A DNA stretch of 64,000 bases from JBNJFY01 sp051747265 (GTDB lineage Bacteria > Bacteroidota > Rhodothermia > Balneolales > Balneolaceae), in the NCBI GenBank assembly GCA_051747265.1, contig JBNJFY010000003.1, forward strand, positions 248,001 through 312,000. The letters are read 5' to 3'. The notes under the pieces are model-generated. The model was not told where the DNA came from. It did no database searches and saw only the letters and a list, made by a program, of their open reading frames with translations. A program made the translations under genes and the position numbers. Of the stretch, positions 35,851-44,855 are shown in pieces. Position 1 is the stretch's first letter. Every line of letters begins with the position of its first letter.

Positions 35851-36768
35851 TTATGGGGTAGGCAAATGGTTGGCCAATGCTTGATAAGCCTCTAACAACT
35901 TGGCACGCACGGGGAGGCTTTGTTGCCAGATTTTCTTTTGATAGCGCAGATATTCCGCGCGGCCTTCTTCGGTTTCCACCTTGATGGGTTCATAACCTTG
36001 TTCGCTCATATCGTATGGACTGGCGCGCATGTCGATCTCCCGGGCATAAACGGCCAATTCGAAGGCCTCCCAGATGATTTCGCTAGAAATCCAAGGATAG
36101 AATTTATAAGCCCATTTATACAGATCCATATTAGAATGCACACAACCGGGTTGCTCGTGATCGATGAAGGTCTCACGAGTAGGTTGAAACTTATTCAGTG
36201 GACGGGCCTGGGGCGTGAAAAATCGAAAAGCATCAAAATGAGTACATTTCACCGGGCGGGATTCCACGAATGCAGCAATCTCATCATCAGACAGGCGCAG
36301 TTCCAAATAGGGGTGACGAATCTCATCCGCCCGATACACCATCGCCCATTCATGCATCCCAAAACAGCCGAAATGGGGTTTGTTCTCTTGGGTGGATTCC
36401 AGCAAAGCCATAATCCAATACAGGGATCGTAGCCGTTTTTCGGGGAAGTCGGCCGGATCAAGCCATACATCTCCATCCTGCGTACGCATCTCTTTCTGAT
36501 CCAATTTGGAAGAGGAAGCTGCATCTTCTAGACGAACTCCGAATCCAGGGGACCAGTGCTTTAAGTGGGAGGGCCGGAACTTGTAGTATTCAAACAAAAA
36601 ATCCATCACCGGCTGTTTCTCCTGATGACTTCGGCGGACCAGATAATCATCAATAACCGCGCTCACCCGTTCCCGGTGACGGTCCATGGCTAGCTTCCAC
36701 TCCGAAGGGGAGAGCGTCTGTGTTATGAACGATTCCAGTTGTGGTCTTGGTTGAATCATAGCGTGCAT
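35851..36768 (-). CDS. Conserved protein annotated elsewhere as 3-methyladenine DNA glycosylase-like
   Basis: A protein of about 305 residues (ATG 36768; a Met three codons later also fits) that resembles an actinobacterial-type conserved family often labelled 3-methyladenine DNA glycosylase. Its strongest blocks are CTHFDAFRFFTPQARPLN, EQPGCVHSNMDLYKWAYK and REIDMRASPYD. I see no helix-hairpin-helix or other known glycosylase motif, so the label should not be trusted. A longer frame from 36897 would overlap the divergent ubiA gene and add unconserved sequence. It stands alone and its 3' end lies 28 bp from the second REP block. Confidence 0.7.
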   Translation of the reverse strand: MHAMIQPRPQLESFITQTLSPSEWKLAMDRHRERVSAVIDDYLVRRSHQEKQPVMDFLFEYYKFRPSHLKHWSPGFGVRLEDAASSSKLDQKEMRTQDGDVWLDPADFPEKRLRSLYWIMALLESTQENKPHFGCFGMHEWAMVYRADEIRHPYLELRLSDDEIAAFVESRPVKCTHFDAFRFFTPQARPLNKFQPTRETFIDHEQPGCVHSNMDLYKWAYKFYPWISSEIIWEAFELAVYAREIDMRASPYDMSEQGYEPIKVETEEGRAEYLRYQKKIWQQSLPVRAKLLEAYQALANHLPTP

Positions 36769-36804
36769 AAAATACAAGGACCGCGGGATGAATGCAGGAA
36801 ATTC

Positions 36805-37716
36805 ATGAATCGAATACAACAACAGTGGCAAGAATATAACGGAAAACGATCCATCGGGCTGCAGATGCTGGATTTTGTCATCCATTTTCGCCTCCACTAC
36901 CAGTTGGGCATATTATCCGGGGGATATCTGTTGGCTGGCATATTCCATCCTGAGCCCCAGTGGAGTACTTATTGGGCCCAGTTTATCAATGTTCAGGTGA
37001 TTCTGTTTGGCACCGCCACCGCTTACAATTCCTTTTGGGATAAAGATGAAGGCGCCATTGGAGGTCTGCAGCAACCCCCGCCCATGCAATCGTGGATGTG
37101 GTGGGCTTGCTGGATCCTGCAGATTAGTGGTGCGCTCTGGGCGTTAACCGTGAGCTGGCTTTATCTTGGCGTGTACTTATTCAGTGTGATCCTGTTTTGG
37201 TTGTATTCTACCCCGTTAGCACGTTGGAAAGCCCATCCCATAAAGAGTCTGTGGGCCATAGCACTAAGTACCGGAACCAACTCTTTTTTACTTGGATATT
37301 TGGCTTCAGGACATACAGAGATAACGTCAACGGCGATGATCGTAGCTGTAGGGGTAGCTTTGATCTTGGTCAGTATGTATCCGATCTCTCAAATATTTCA
37401 AATGGAAGAAGATCGGCATCGGGGAGACCGTACATTCGCGGTGGTATATGGCATGAATGGGGTACGTCGGTTTTATTTGATAACTTACGGATTGGGTTTA
37501 ATAGGGGTTGCTTATGGATTGACAGTTATTTCAAGTTGGTTAGGCATTGCATTTGGTGGGGCGGCTTTGGTTGGAGGGAGTTATACCAGCTACTTGTTGT
37601 GGAACTTAACGGGAAGAGATGATGAATATCGATCGGTGATGATCATAAAATATGTCGCTTCCATATTGTTCAACCTGTTTATCATTAGTTCCATGATTGG
37701 CATTCACAGCCTCTAG
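36805..37716 (+). CDS. UbiA-family prenyltransferase
   Basis: An integral membrane prenyltransferase of 303 residues with about eight or nine helices. The first Asp-rich motif is NSFWDKDE at 75-82; the second is QMEEDRHRGDRTF, about 120 residues later, so both Mg-diphosphate sites are present. Family members attach prenyl chains to quinone, haem or lipid precursors; this one is not next to menaquinone, haem or carotenoid genes, so its substrate is unclear. ATG 36805 follows AGGAA closely; a GTG at 36739 would overlap the divergent gene. A later Met (codon 21) is also possible. Confidence 0.85.
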   Translation: MNRIQQQWQEYNGKRSIGLQMLDFVIHFRLHYQLGILSGGYLLAGIFHPEPQWSTYWAQFINVQVILFGTATAYNSFWDKDEGAIGGLQQPPPMQSWMWWACWILQISGALWALTVSWLYLGVYLFSVILFWLYSTPLARWKAHPIKSLWAIALSTGTNSFLLGYLASGHTEITSTAMIVAVGVALILVSMYPISQIFQMEEDRHRGDRTFAVVYGMNGVRRFYLITYGLGLIGVAYGLTVISSWLGIAFGGAALVGGSYTSYLLWNLTGRDDEYRSVMIIKYVASILFNLFIISSMIGIHSL

Positions 37717-37751
37717 CAGGAGTAGCACCTAGGTGGGAAGGCTAAATATAT

Positions 37752-37771
37752 TTTGGATAATTTTATCTAAA
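37752..37771. promoter_or_regulatory. Probable operator upstream of the first Rrf2 gene
   Basis: A 20-bp imperfect palindrome, TTTGGATAA-tt-TTATCTAAA, 75 bp before the start codon, a fitting position for an autoregulatory operator. Its half site TTGGAYAAT also appears upstream of the second ferredoxin/korAB and nuoA. Confidence 0.5.
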
Positions 37772-37846
37772 AATATACTTTGCTTTCCGTTAAATTTTGA
37801 GATGAATAAACCACTTGGTTTTTAAACCAAATTAGTAAACACGGCT

Positions 37847-38293
37847 ATGTTTTCTACCTCCTGCCATTACGGCATGCAAGCCATGCTTTATTTGGCTCTC
37901 CACTATTCCGAAGATGACAATATCGATTTGACCAGCATTGCCAAAGAGCTGGACATTCCCAAGCACTTTTTGAGTAAAGTTCTACAGGTGTTGGTTAAGC
38001 ACAAGCTCCTTCTATCCATGAAAGGGCCAACCGGCGGGTTTCGGTTAAATAGGAGACCCCGGGAAATAACCCTGATCGAAATTATCGAAGCCATTGATGG
38101 TCTGGATATCTTCAACCAGTGTGGTATCGGTTTTAAGCAATGTGATGATGATCATCCCTGTCCCATTCACATGGAGTACAAGCATGTTCGGAACCGCATA
38201 GAGAATCTATTTGAAAACAAAACCTTGAAAGAACTTGCTGAAGATGTAGAACGTGGGGATAGCATTGTCAGTTTGGGGAATATCAATAAATAA
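37847..38293 (+). CDS. Rrf2-family transcriptional regulator (first copy)
   Basis: A 148-residue winged-helix regulator like IscR, NsrR and RsrR. The recognition region KHFLSKVLQVLVKHKLL and the wing KGPTGGFRL are typical. Cys92, Cys99 and Cys105 (spacing C-x6-C-x5-C) match the three cluster ligands of Rrf2 proteins that bind [2Fe-2S] or [4Fe-4S], so it probably senses Fe-S status, oxygen or NO. It shares most of its sequence with the second copy at 39399. It is followed by ferredoxin, Dps, the second copy and nifJ, all on the same strand, and is a good candidate to control them. Confidence 0.9.
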   Translation: MFSTSCHYGMQAMLYLALHYSEDDNIDLTSIAKELDIPKHFLSKVLQVLVKHKLLLSMKGPTGGFRLNRRPREITLIEIIEAIDGLDIFNQCGIGFKQCDDDHPCPIHMEYKHVRNRIENLFENKTLKELAEDVERGDSIVSLGNINK

Positions 38294-38352
38294 TATATAC
38301 GCGCTCCTTCCACTTTTGCAGACTAATTACCAATAGACCCCTTATCCTCAAA

Positions 38353-38397
38353 GTAGAGATTCCCCTACACTCCTAAATTGGAGTTTTATGTCCAATT
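38353..38397. promoter_or_regulatory. Two palindromes upstream of the first ferredoxin gene
   Basis: GTAGAG-attc-CCCTAC at 38353-38368 (one mismatch) resembles the palindrome at 28341 before the SulP gene. AATTGGA-n8-TCCAATT at 38376-38397 is a perfect 7-bp inverted repeat with an 8-bp spacer. The start codon is about 75 bp beyond. Both could be regulator sites; neither is proven. Confidence 0.35.
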
Positions 38398-38472
38398 ATC
38401 TTATTGTGCACTAAAGGTGCTGGAAATCATCCAGAAAGCACCACTTTCATCAGTTTATGCGCGGAGGATATT

Positions 38473-38832
38473 ATGGCACTAGCAATCACGGATGCATGTA
38501 TTAATTGTGGCTATTGTGTAACCGAATGCCCCAACGATGCTATCTATGAACCGGGTATGCACTGGACATTCTCAGAGGGGACCAGCTTGGAAGGTGAGCA
38601 TGTATTAACCAGTGGAAGAGTAATTGATGCCAACCAATTACAGACTCCCATATCTACCCAATACCATTTCATTGTACCTGAAAAATGCGCTGAATGTGAA
38701 GGAATAGCTGATGAGCCACAATGCAAATCCGTTTGCCCGGATCCAGCCAGTATAACTGTGCACTCCGGTTTTCAGGAAACGTTTGACCAGCTATTCAGAA
38801 AGCAGATCCAGTTGAACACGAAGAAACTCTAA
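38473..38832 (+). CDS. 2[4Fe-4S] ferredoxin, Alvin type (first copy)
   Basis: A 119-residue low-potential electron carrier. The first cluster motif is Cys9/12/15/19. The second is Cys72/75/84/88 with eight residues between the second and third cysteines, the insertion that marks Allochromatium-type (Alvin) ferredoxins. The start is ATG 38473, preceded by GGAGGA; the longer frame from 38404 adds an unconserved leader. It lies between an Rrf2 regulator and Dps, upstream of nifJ, and is a likely partner of pyruvate:ferredoxin oxidoreductase. It is a paralogue of the ferredoxin at 44856. Confidence 0.93.
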   Translation: MALAITDACINCGYCVTECPNDAIYEPGMHWTFSEGTSLEGEHVLTSGRVIDANQLQTPISTQYHFIVPEKCAECEGIADEPQCKSVCPDPASITVHSGFQETFDQLFRKQIQLNTKKL

Positions 38833-38852
38833 TTCTATGGGGGAATTGTAGG

Positions 38853-39365
38853 ATGAATGATTTCCATACCCCAAAAAACCAAACTACGGATAACAACATC
38901 ATGAATATTGGCATTACCGAAAGTAACCGAAAAGCCGTTTGTGGCCGATTACAACGTATTCTGGCCGATGAATATGTGCTGTATACCAAATACCGTAATT
39001 ATCACTGGAATATTGTAGCCCCCAACTTTTCTGAACTTCACGCGCTTTACGAGGAGCATTATGATGCGTTGGCTGATGTGATTGACGAAGTGGCCGAACG
39101 CATCCGTACCCTGGGCCATATCAGTAAGGGACGCATGGCGGATTTTCTGGATCTGACTCATCTAGAAGAGCAAGATTACACTTCCGATGCCAAGGAGCAG
39201 CTTGCCAATCTAATAGCAGATCATGAAGCGATAATTAGAGAGTTGCGCCGATGCGCGGTGGATTTCGATGAAGAATATCAGGATCTGGGCTCCAGCGATT
39301 TCGTGATTGCTCTGATGGAGAAACATGAAAAACTACGCTGGTTGCTGAGCTCATTTCTATCCTAG
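38853..39365 (+). CDS. dps: Dps-family DNA-binding ferritin
   Basis: A 170-residue dodecameric mini-ferritin that oxidises and stores iron and protects DNA from peroxide. The dinuclear ferroxidase ligands are recognisable as YHWN with the acidic HYDALADVIDEVAERI helix. An N-terminal extension of about 20 polar residues might bind DNA. A GGGGGAA stretch lies 9 nt before the start. It sits directly between a ferredoxin and an Rrf2 regulator, which ties iron storage to Fe-S redox control here. The gap to the upstream ferredoxin is 20 bp, so the genes are probably co-transcribed. Confidence 0.92.
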   Translation: MNDFHTPKNQTTDNNIMNIGITESNRKAVCGRLQRILADEYVLYTKYRNYHWNIVAPNFSELHALYEEHYDALADVIDEVAERIRTLGHISKGRMADFLDLTHLEEQDYTSDAKEQLANLIADHEAIIRELRRCAVDFDEEYQDLGSSDFVIALMEKHEKLRWLLSSFLS

Positions 39366-39398
39366 AACTCTAAGGTGTTAACTCCCAATCTCACTCCA

Positions 39399-39872
39399 AT
39401 GTTTTCAGCATCATGCCATTACGGATTACAGGCGATGTTCTACATTGCTCATCATTCTTCGGACAGCAAGAATGTAGACTTGAGTGAGATTGCTACGGAG
39501 CAAAATATCCCCAAGCACTTCTTGAGTAAGATCTTACAGCAGTTGGTCAAACAGAAACTGTTAGTGTCTATGAAGGGGCCAACCGGGGGCTATCATCTGA
39601 TCCGGCCTGCTGAAGAGATAACGCTGTTGGAAATCGTGGATGCCATCGACGGGCTAGACATTTTCAATCAGTGCGGTACCGGATTTAAGGAATGTGATCC
39701 CCAAGATCCTTGTCCTATTCACGATGATTACAAGAAAATTAGGGATCGGGTCTATCAGCTTTTCAATGAGAAGACTTTAGTCTGTTTCAGTGAAGAGATG
39801 ATGAACGGGGAGGAAATAGACACGTTAATCGCCTCCGATCAACATCCATTGCAGGGAGGTTCCGCAAAATGA
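39399..39872 (+). CDS. Rrf2-family transcriptional regulator (second copy)
   Basis: A 157-residue paralogue of the regulator at 37847, with the same MFSxSCHYG start, wing KGPTGGYHL and three-cysteine set Cys92, 99 and 105. The start is fixed by that likeness at ATG 39399; a GTG 24 nt earlier is rejected. It lies 33 bp after dps and 76 bp before nifJ. Two copies so close suggest one autoregulates and one controls nifJ, or that they form heterodimers; both ideas are inference. The C-terminal tail differs in length between the two. Confidence 0.9.
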   Translation: MFSASCHYGLQAMFYIAHHSSDSKNVDLSEIATEQNIPKHFLSKILQQLVKQKLLVSMKGPTGGYHLIRPAEEITLLEIVDAIDGLDIFNQCGTGFKECDPQDPCPIHDDYKKIRDRVYQLFNEKTLVCFSEEMMNGEEIDTLIASDQHPLQGGSAK

Positions 39873-39912
39873 TCCGCAAAATGGACCCACGAGATTATCA
39901 ACCAAGGAAAAG

Positions 39913-39928
39913 TTCTATCTAAATAGAA
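39913..39928. promoter_or_regulatory. Palindrome upstream of nifJ
   Basis: A perfect TTCTAT-ctaa-ATAGAA palindrome 21 bp before the nifJ start, so it overlaps or abuts the ribosome binding region or core promoter. Its core TATCTAAA also occurs in the operator of the first Rrf2 gene at 37752. It is a plausible Rrf2 target. Confidence 0.4.
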
Positions 39929-39948
39929 TGCATTAAACAGGAATCATT

Positions 39949-42900
39949 ATGTCAGTTCAAAAAGTAACTATTGATGCCAACGAGGCCACTGCGTATGTGG
40001 CTCATCATTTGAGTGAAGTCATTGCTATTTATCCCATTACGCCAGCATCTCCTATGGGCGAGTGGTCGGATCAATGGACCATGCAGGGTAAAAAGAACAT
40101 TTGGGGTGCTACCCCGGAAGTCATCGAGCTACAAAGTGAGGGCGGCGCGGCCGGAACCTTGCACGGAGCTCTGCAAACCGGTGCCTTGGCATCTACATTT
40201 ACCGCATCGCAAGGGTTGCTGTTGATGATGCCCAATTTGTATAAAATCGCCGGCGAACTAACTCCCGCGGTAGTCCACGTTGCTTCCCGAACTGTTGCGA
40301 CTCACGCGCTATCCATTTTTGGAGATCACAGTGATACTATGGCTATGCGGGGTACCGGAATGGCTATGCTGAGCTCCAACAGCGTTCAGGAAGCCATGGA
40401 TATGGCCTTGATCGCCCATGCGGCCACCTTGGAGTCCCGTATTCCATTCCTGCATTTCTTTGATGGGTTCCGCACTTCGCATGAAGTTCAAAAAATCAAT
40501 CGGATTCCTGTTGATGTCATGAAGGAGATGATAGATGAAGAGTGGATCATCGAACATCGAAATCGGGCATTGACGCCAGATAAACCAGTGATTCGGGGTA
40601 CTGCTCAGAATCCGGATGTTTTCTTCCAAGCCCGCGAAACGGTTAACCAATATTACAACGCTTGCCCGGATATCGTACAGAAAACCATGGATCGGTTTGC
40701 CGATCTGACCGGTCGAAAGTACGATCTCTTTCAATACGAAGGACCCGAGGATGCCGAACGGGTGATCATGCTGATGGGATCCGGTGCGGAAACCGCTCAT
40801 GAAACGGTAGCCCAGATGAATGCGGCGGGTGAGAAAGTAGGCTTGGTGAAAGTCCGATTATTCCGTCCGTTTAGTATGCGCCATTTAATGGATGCATTGC
40901 CTCAGACCGTCAAAGGTATTGCGGTGCTGGATCGAACCAAGGAGCCGGGCAGTACGGGCGAACCGCTGTATCAAGATGTGTTGGCAGCGGTAATGGAAAA
41001 TAACGTAGAAGGTTGGCAAGATTTTGATCAGACTCCCAAAGTGATAAATGGGCGCTATGGACTGTCCTCCAAAGAATTTACGCCACGCATGGTCAAGCGA
41101 ATTTTTGATGAGCTAAAAGAATCCAAGCCCAAAAATCACTTCACTATTGGTATTAATGATGATGTAACCCACACCAGCTTGAACTTTGAAGATACCCAGT
41201 GGGATAGTGATCAAGAGGTCTTTGAAGGACTCTTTTATGGATTGGGAGCCGATGGTACAGTCAGTGCCAACAAGAACTCCATCAAAATTATCGGAGATAA
41301 TACCGACAACTACGCTCAGGGCTATTTTGTGTATGATTCTAAAAAGTCTGGAGCCACCACGGTATCGCACTTGCGCTTCGGGCCCAATCCCATTCGATCA
41401 GCGTATTTAATTGACAAAGCGGAGTTCGTGGCTTGCCACCAGTTTCAGTTTTTAGATCGTTTCGATATGCTGGAAAAAGCACGCCCGGGGGCTACCTTTT
41501 TGCTCAATGCACCTTATGAAGCCGATCAGGTATGGGATAACATCCCCAAGAAAGTACAGCAGCAAATCATCGATAAAGATCTGAAGTTTTACAGTATCGA
41601 TGCTTATAAAGTAGCCCGGGAAAACGGGATGGGCACACGCATCAATACGGTGATGCAGACTTGCTTTTTCGCCGTGTCGGATATTTTGCCCAAGGATAAA
41701 GCCATTCTGCTCATTAAGGCGGCCATTAAAAAGACCTACGGCAGTAAAGGCGAGAAAATACTGCAGAGCAACTACGCCGCGGTAGATAACTCCATTGAGA
41801 ATCTGCATGAGATTGAGGTACCGTCTACGGTGACTTCCGATAAGGAAATGCGTCCGGCGGTTCCGGATGAAGCTCCCGAATACGTACAAAAAGTAATTGC
41901 TGAAATTATTTCTGGAAAGGGTGATGATCTACCGGTGAGCGCTTTCGAACCGGATGGTACGTTCCCCACGGGCACCACCAAATGGGAAAAACGAAATATT
42001 GCACAGGAAATCCCTGTGCTGGATCCGGACATCTGTATCCAATGCGGTAAATGTACCATGGTATGTCCGCACGCAGTGATCCGTATGAAAGCTTTCGATG
42101 GAGAGCTATTAGAACAATCTCCCGAGACCTTTAAATATATGGATGCCCGGGGACGCGAATGGCCCGACAACACCAAAATCAGCATTCAGGTTTCGCCCGA
42201 AGACTGTACGGGCTGTGAGCTTTGTGTGGAAGTATGTCCAGCCAAAGATCGCCAGCAAGTGGGACATAAAGCGCTGAATATGGAACCCATCGAACCCCTG
42301 GTTGAGCAGGAAAAAGAGAATTGGGACTTCTTCCTGTCTATTCCGGAATACGATCGCTCTCAGATTAAATCAGAGACGGTCAAGGGTTCGCAATTCTTGC
42401 AACCGCTGTTTGAATTCTCCGGAGCCTGCGCAGGTTGTGGCGAGACGCCATATATCAAACTGGTTACGCAGCTGTTTGGCGATCGCATGGTGATTGCCAA
42501 TGCCACCGGTTGTTCCTCCATTTATGGTGGTAACCTGCCAGCCACTCCATACACAACTAATGAGCAAGGGTTGGGGCCCGCTTGGTCGAACTCGCTATTC
42601 GAAGACAACGCTGAATTCGGTCTTGGATTCCGTTTAACGATCGACAAACAGGAAGAACAAGCCCGTCAGCTGCTTACTCAGATGAACGGAGCTATTGATC
42701 CGGAGTTAAGAGATGCAATTCTCAACGCCGACCAAAGTACCGAGCCGGGCATCTACGAGCAACGAGAACGTGTGGCCAAGTTGAAAGAAATGCTCAAGAA
42801 ATCGGATCAATCAGAAGCTAAATCCTTAATGAGTCTGGCCGATTACCTGGTTCGCAAAAGCGTGTGGATCTTCGGTGGTGATGGCTGGGCATACGATATT

Positions 42901-43536
42901 GGCTACGGTGGGTTGGATCACGTATTGGCCAGTGGTCGTGATGTCAATATCCTGGTGTTGGATACCGAAGTGTACTCCAATACCGGTGGACAACGCTCCA
43001 AGGCCACACCCTTGGGGGCTGTAGCCAAGTTTGCCGCTGCCGGTAAGCGGGAGGCCAAGAAAGATCTGGGTATGATTTCCGTATCCGGTGGTGGGGCCTA
43101 CGTGGCCCGCATTGCCATGGGAGCCAGTGACATGCAGACCATGAAAGCAATTATCGAGGCCGAACGCTATCCGGGTCCATCCATCATTATTGCTTATAGT
43201 CATTGTATAGCACATGCCTATGATATGAAACACGGGCTAAAGCAACAGAAGCTGGCCGTAGAGTCCGGGTATTGGCCGTTATTCCGCTTCGATCCATCGA
43301 AAATGAATAACGGTGAGAATCCCTTCAAACTGGATTCCAAACCACCCAAAATTGCACTCGAAGAATACGCCTACAACGAAATGCGCTATCTAATGCTGAA
43401 GAAGTCACAGCCCGAAGTAGCCAAAGAGTTGATGAAACAGGCGCAAGAAGAAGTGAACGATCGCTGGCATCTGTACGAGCAGATGGAAGCGGTTTATGAG
43501 CCTGACGAGGAAGTCGAAGAAGAACCGGCTGATTAG
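39949..43536 (+). CDS. nifJ: Pyruvate:ferredoxin (flavodoxin) oxidoreductase
   Basis: A single-chain, 1195-residue PFOR that oxidises pyruvate to acetyl-CoA with reduction of ferredoxin. Domain order is intact: YPITPASPMGEWSDQW (alpha-like domain I), domain II, the gamma-like domain, the EKR region, two [4Fe-4S] motifs (CIQCGKCTMVCPH and CTGCELCVEVCPA), and the C-terminal TPP domain with CAGCGETPYIK and GDGWAYDIGYGGLDHV. It is near-complete by family length. The last residues (EPDEEVEEEPAD) form a very acidic tail. Two Rrf2 regulators and two ferredoxins flank it. A terminator-like hairpin follows. Confidence 0.96.
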   Translation: MSVQKVTIDANEATAYVAHHLSEVIAIYPITPASPMGEWSDQWTMQGKKNIWGATPEVIELQSEGGAAGTLHGALQTGALASTFTASQGLLLMMPNLYKIAGELTPAVVHVASRTVATHALSIFGDHSDTMAMRGTGMAMLSSNSVQEAMDMALIAHAATLESRIPFLHFFDGFRTSHEVQKINRIPVDVMKEMIDEEWIIEHRNRALTPDKPVIRGTAQNPDVFFQARETVNQYYNACPDIVQKTMDRFADLTGRKYDLFQYEGPEDAERVIMLMGSGAETAHETVAQMNAAGEKVGLVKVRLFRPFSMRHLMDALPQTVKGIAVLDRTKEPGSTGEPLYQDVLAAVMENNVEGWQDFDQTPKVINGRYGLSSKEFTPRMVKRIFDELKESKPKNHFTIGINDDVTHTSLNFEDTQWDSDQEVFEGLFYGLGADGTVSANKNSIKIIGDNTDNYAQGYFVYDSKKSGATTVSHLRFGPNPIRSAYLIDKAEFVACHQFQFLDRFDMLEKARPGATFLLNAPYEADQVWDNIPKKVQQQIIDKDLKFYSIDAYKVARENGMGTRINTVMQTCFFAVSDILPKDKAILLIKAAIKKTYGSKGEKILQSNYAAVDNSIENLHEIEVPSTVTSDKEMRPAVPDEAPEYVQKVIAEIISGKGDDLPVSAFEPDGTFPTGTTKWEKRNIAQEIPVLDPDICIQCGKCTMVCPHAVIRMKAFDGELLEQSPETFKYMDARGREWPDNTKISIQVSPEDCTGCELCVEVCPAKDRQQVGHKALNMEPIEPLVEQEKENWDFFLSIPEYDRSQIKSETVKGSQFLQPLFEFSGACAGCGETPYIKLVTQLFGDRMVIANATGCSSIYGGNLPATPYTTNEQGLGPAWSNSLFEDNAEFGLGFRLTIDKQEEQARQLLTQMNGAIDPELRDAILNADQSTEPGIYEQRERVAKLKEMLKKSDQSEAKSLMSLADYLVRKSVWIFGGDGWAYDIGYGGLDHVLASGRDVNILVLDTEVYSNTGGQRSKATPLGAVAKFAAAGKREAKKDLGMISVSGGGAYVARIAMGASDMQTMKAIIEAERYPGPSIIIAYSHCIAHAYDMKHGLKQQKLAVESGYWPLFRFDPSKMNNGENPFKLDSKPPKIALEEYAYNEMRYLMLKKSQPEVAKELMKQAQEEVNDRWHLYEQMEAVYEPDEEVEEEPAD

Positions 43537-43554
43537 GTCGGATACATAGACCAC

Positions 43555-43593
43555 TCAGATGTCGGTGCCTATAAAACACCGGCATCTGATTTC
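43555..43593 (+). terminator. Terminator-like hairpin after nifJ
   Basis: A 13-bp stem with one GU pair (43555-43567 with 43577-43589) and a 9-nt loop, followed by only TTT. It lies just before an upstream start candidate of the next gene, which supports the later start at 43636. It might allow read-through. Confidence 0.65.
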
Positions 43594-43635
43594 ATGGAGC
43601 AAGATCAATTTACTATTAGTAGAAATACATTTGTT

Positions 43636-44643
43636 ATGAATTTAGAAACGAACTATTTGGGCTTGACGCTGAAAAATCCATTGGTGCCTTCGGCATCACC
43701 GCTATCCAGTAACGTGGATATCGTTAAGCGAATGGAAGACGCTGGAGCCTCGGCGGTTGTAATGTATTCGTTGTTTGAGGAGCAGATTACCAAGGAGAAT
43801 CAGGCATTGGATCACTATATGACCAGCACCGCCGATTCTCATCCCGAAGCGCTCAGTTACTTCCCGGAACCGGTGGATTATCATAACCTGCATGCCGAAG
43901 AGTACCTGGAGCATATCCAGAATCTTAAAGAATCTGTGGAGATACCAATTATTGCCAGCTTGAACGGTAGCTCAGCAGGGGGTTGGACCAGCTATGCCCA
44001 ACAAATGGAAGAAGCCGGAGCCGATGCTCTCGAGCTGAATATCTACTACATCGCCGCGGATCCGAACGTGACCTCAGAAGAGGTGGAGCAGAAGTACATC
44101 GATGATCTTAAGGCCGTAAAAGAACATCTCTCCATTCCCGTTTCGGTGAAATTGAGTCCCTACTTCAGTGCATTTGCCAATATGGCTCAACGCTTGGAAT
44201 CGGCCGGAGCCGATGGGCTGGTGCTGTTCAATCGCTTCTACCAACCGGATATCGATCTGGAAGAACTGGAAGTAACGCCCAGCTTGAAATTGAGCGGCTC
44301 TTTCGAAAAGCGTTTGCCTCTTCGCTGGATCGCTATGTTGCGTCCGCATCTGGAATGCAGTCTGGCGGCCACCACCGGTATTCACAGTGCCGAAGATGTG
44401 GTTAAAATGGTACTGGCCGGCGCGGATGTAACCATGATGGCTTCGGTTATCTTGCGCCAGGGCGTCTGGGTACTACGTCGAATATTGAAGGATCTCAGAC
44501 AGTGGATGGACCAGAAAGAGTACGCTTCGCTTTGGGAAATGAAGGGAGCAATGAGTTCTGCTTCTGTGGCTGATCCCTCGCAGTTTGAGCGCGCGAACTA
44601 CATTAAAGTATTGCAAAGTTTTGAGTTGGACGGGATCAAATAG
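43636..44643 (+). CDS. Dihydroorotate dehydrogenase-like flavoprotein
   Basis: A 335-residue TIM-barrel protein like PyrD class 1 that is repeatedly found next to nifJ. Motifs include NPLVPSASPLS, DAGASAVVMYSLFEEQ, SLNGSSAGGW and the phosphate-binding TTGIHSAEDVVKMVLAGAD. Since the standard pyrimidine genes are absent, a role as an accessory oxidoreductase is possible. The substrate lysine SVKLSPYF is kept. The start is ATG 43636 because the longer frame begins at the edge of the terminator hairpin. Its reaction is not known from sequence. Confidence 0.85.
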   Translation: MNLETNYLGLTLKNPLVPSASPLSSNVDIVKRMEDAGASAVVMYSLFEEQITKENQALDHYMTSTADSHPEALSYFPEPVDYHNLHAEEYLEHIQNLKESVEIPIIASLNGSSAGGWTSYAQQMEEAGADALELNIYYIAADPNVTSEEVEQKYIDDLKAVKEHLSIPVSVKLSPYFSAFANMAQRLESAGADGLVLFNRFYQPDIDLEELEVTPSLKLSGSFEKRLPLRWIAMLRPHLECSLAATTGIHSAEDVVKMVLAGADVTMMASVILRQGVWVLRRILKDLRQWMDQKEYASLWEMKGAMSSASVADPSQFERANYIKVLQSFELDGIK

Positions 44644-44769
44644 CCGTTGCTGTCCCCGGGAGGTACCCTTGAGGGCAGTATTTAGATCGGGTGTAAATAG
44701 TCAACCAAAAATCGGGCAATTTGCCTCTCAAATCAGTCAGGAAATCCACCACATAGAAATTTAGAGTTT

Positions 44770-44796
44770 ATTGTCCAAATATCTATAATTATCCAA
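44770..44796. promoter_or_regulatory. Tandem TTGGAYAAT sites upstream of ferredoxin/korAB
   Basis: On the minus strand, TTGGATAAT and TTGGACAAT stand as direct repeats about 17-18 bp apart. They match the half site in the Rrf2 operator at 37752 and the nuo upstream region. They lie 60-86 bp before the ferredoxin start. Confidence 0.45.
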
Positions 44797-44855
44797 GAAC
44801 GATGATCCGACAGGAGGTCATCGAAGAGTATAACATTAACCAGACGGATACAACC

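Noticed and set aside
35603..35884. ORF across the second palindrome block
   Set aside because: Its sequence is the translation of hairpin repeats; no coding signal is seen.
36739..36897. Longer starts for the divergent ubiA and glycosylase-like genes
   Set aside because: The extended frames overlap each other and add unconserved residues.
41452..42185. Minus-strand ORFs opposite nifJ
   Set aside because: NifJ domain order is complete on the plus strand, so these are shadows.
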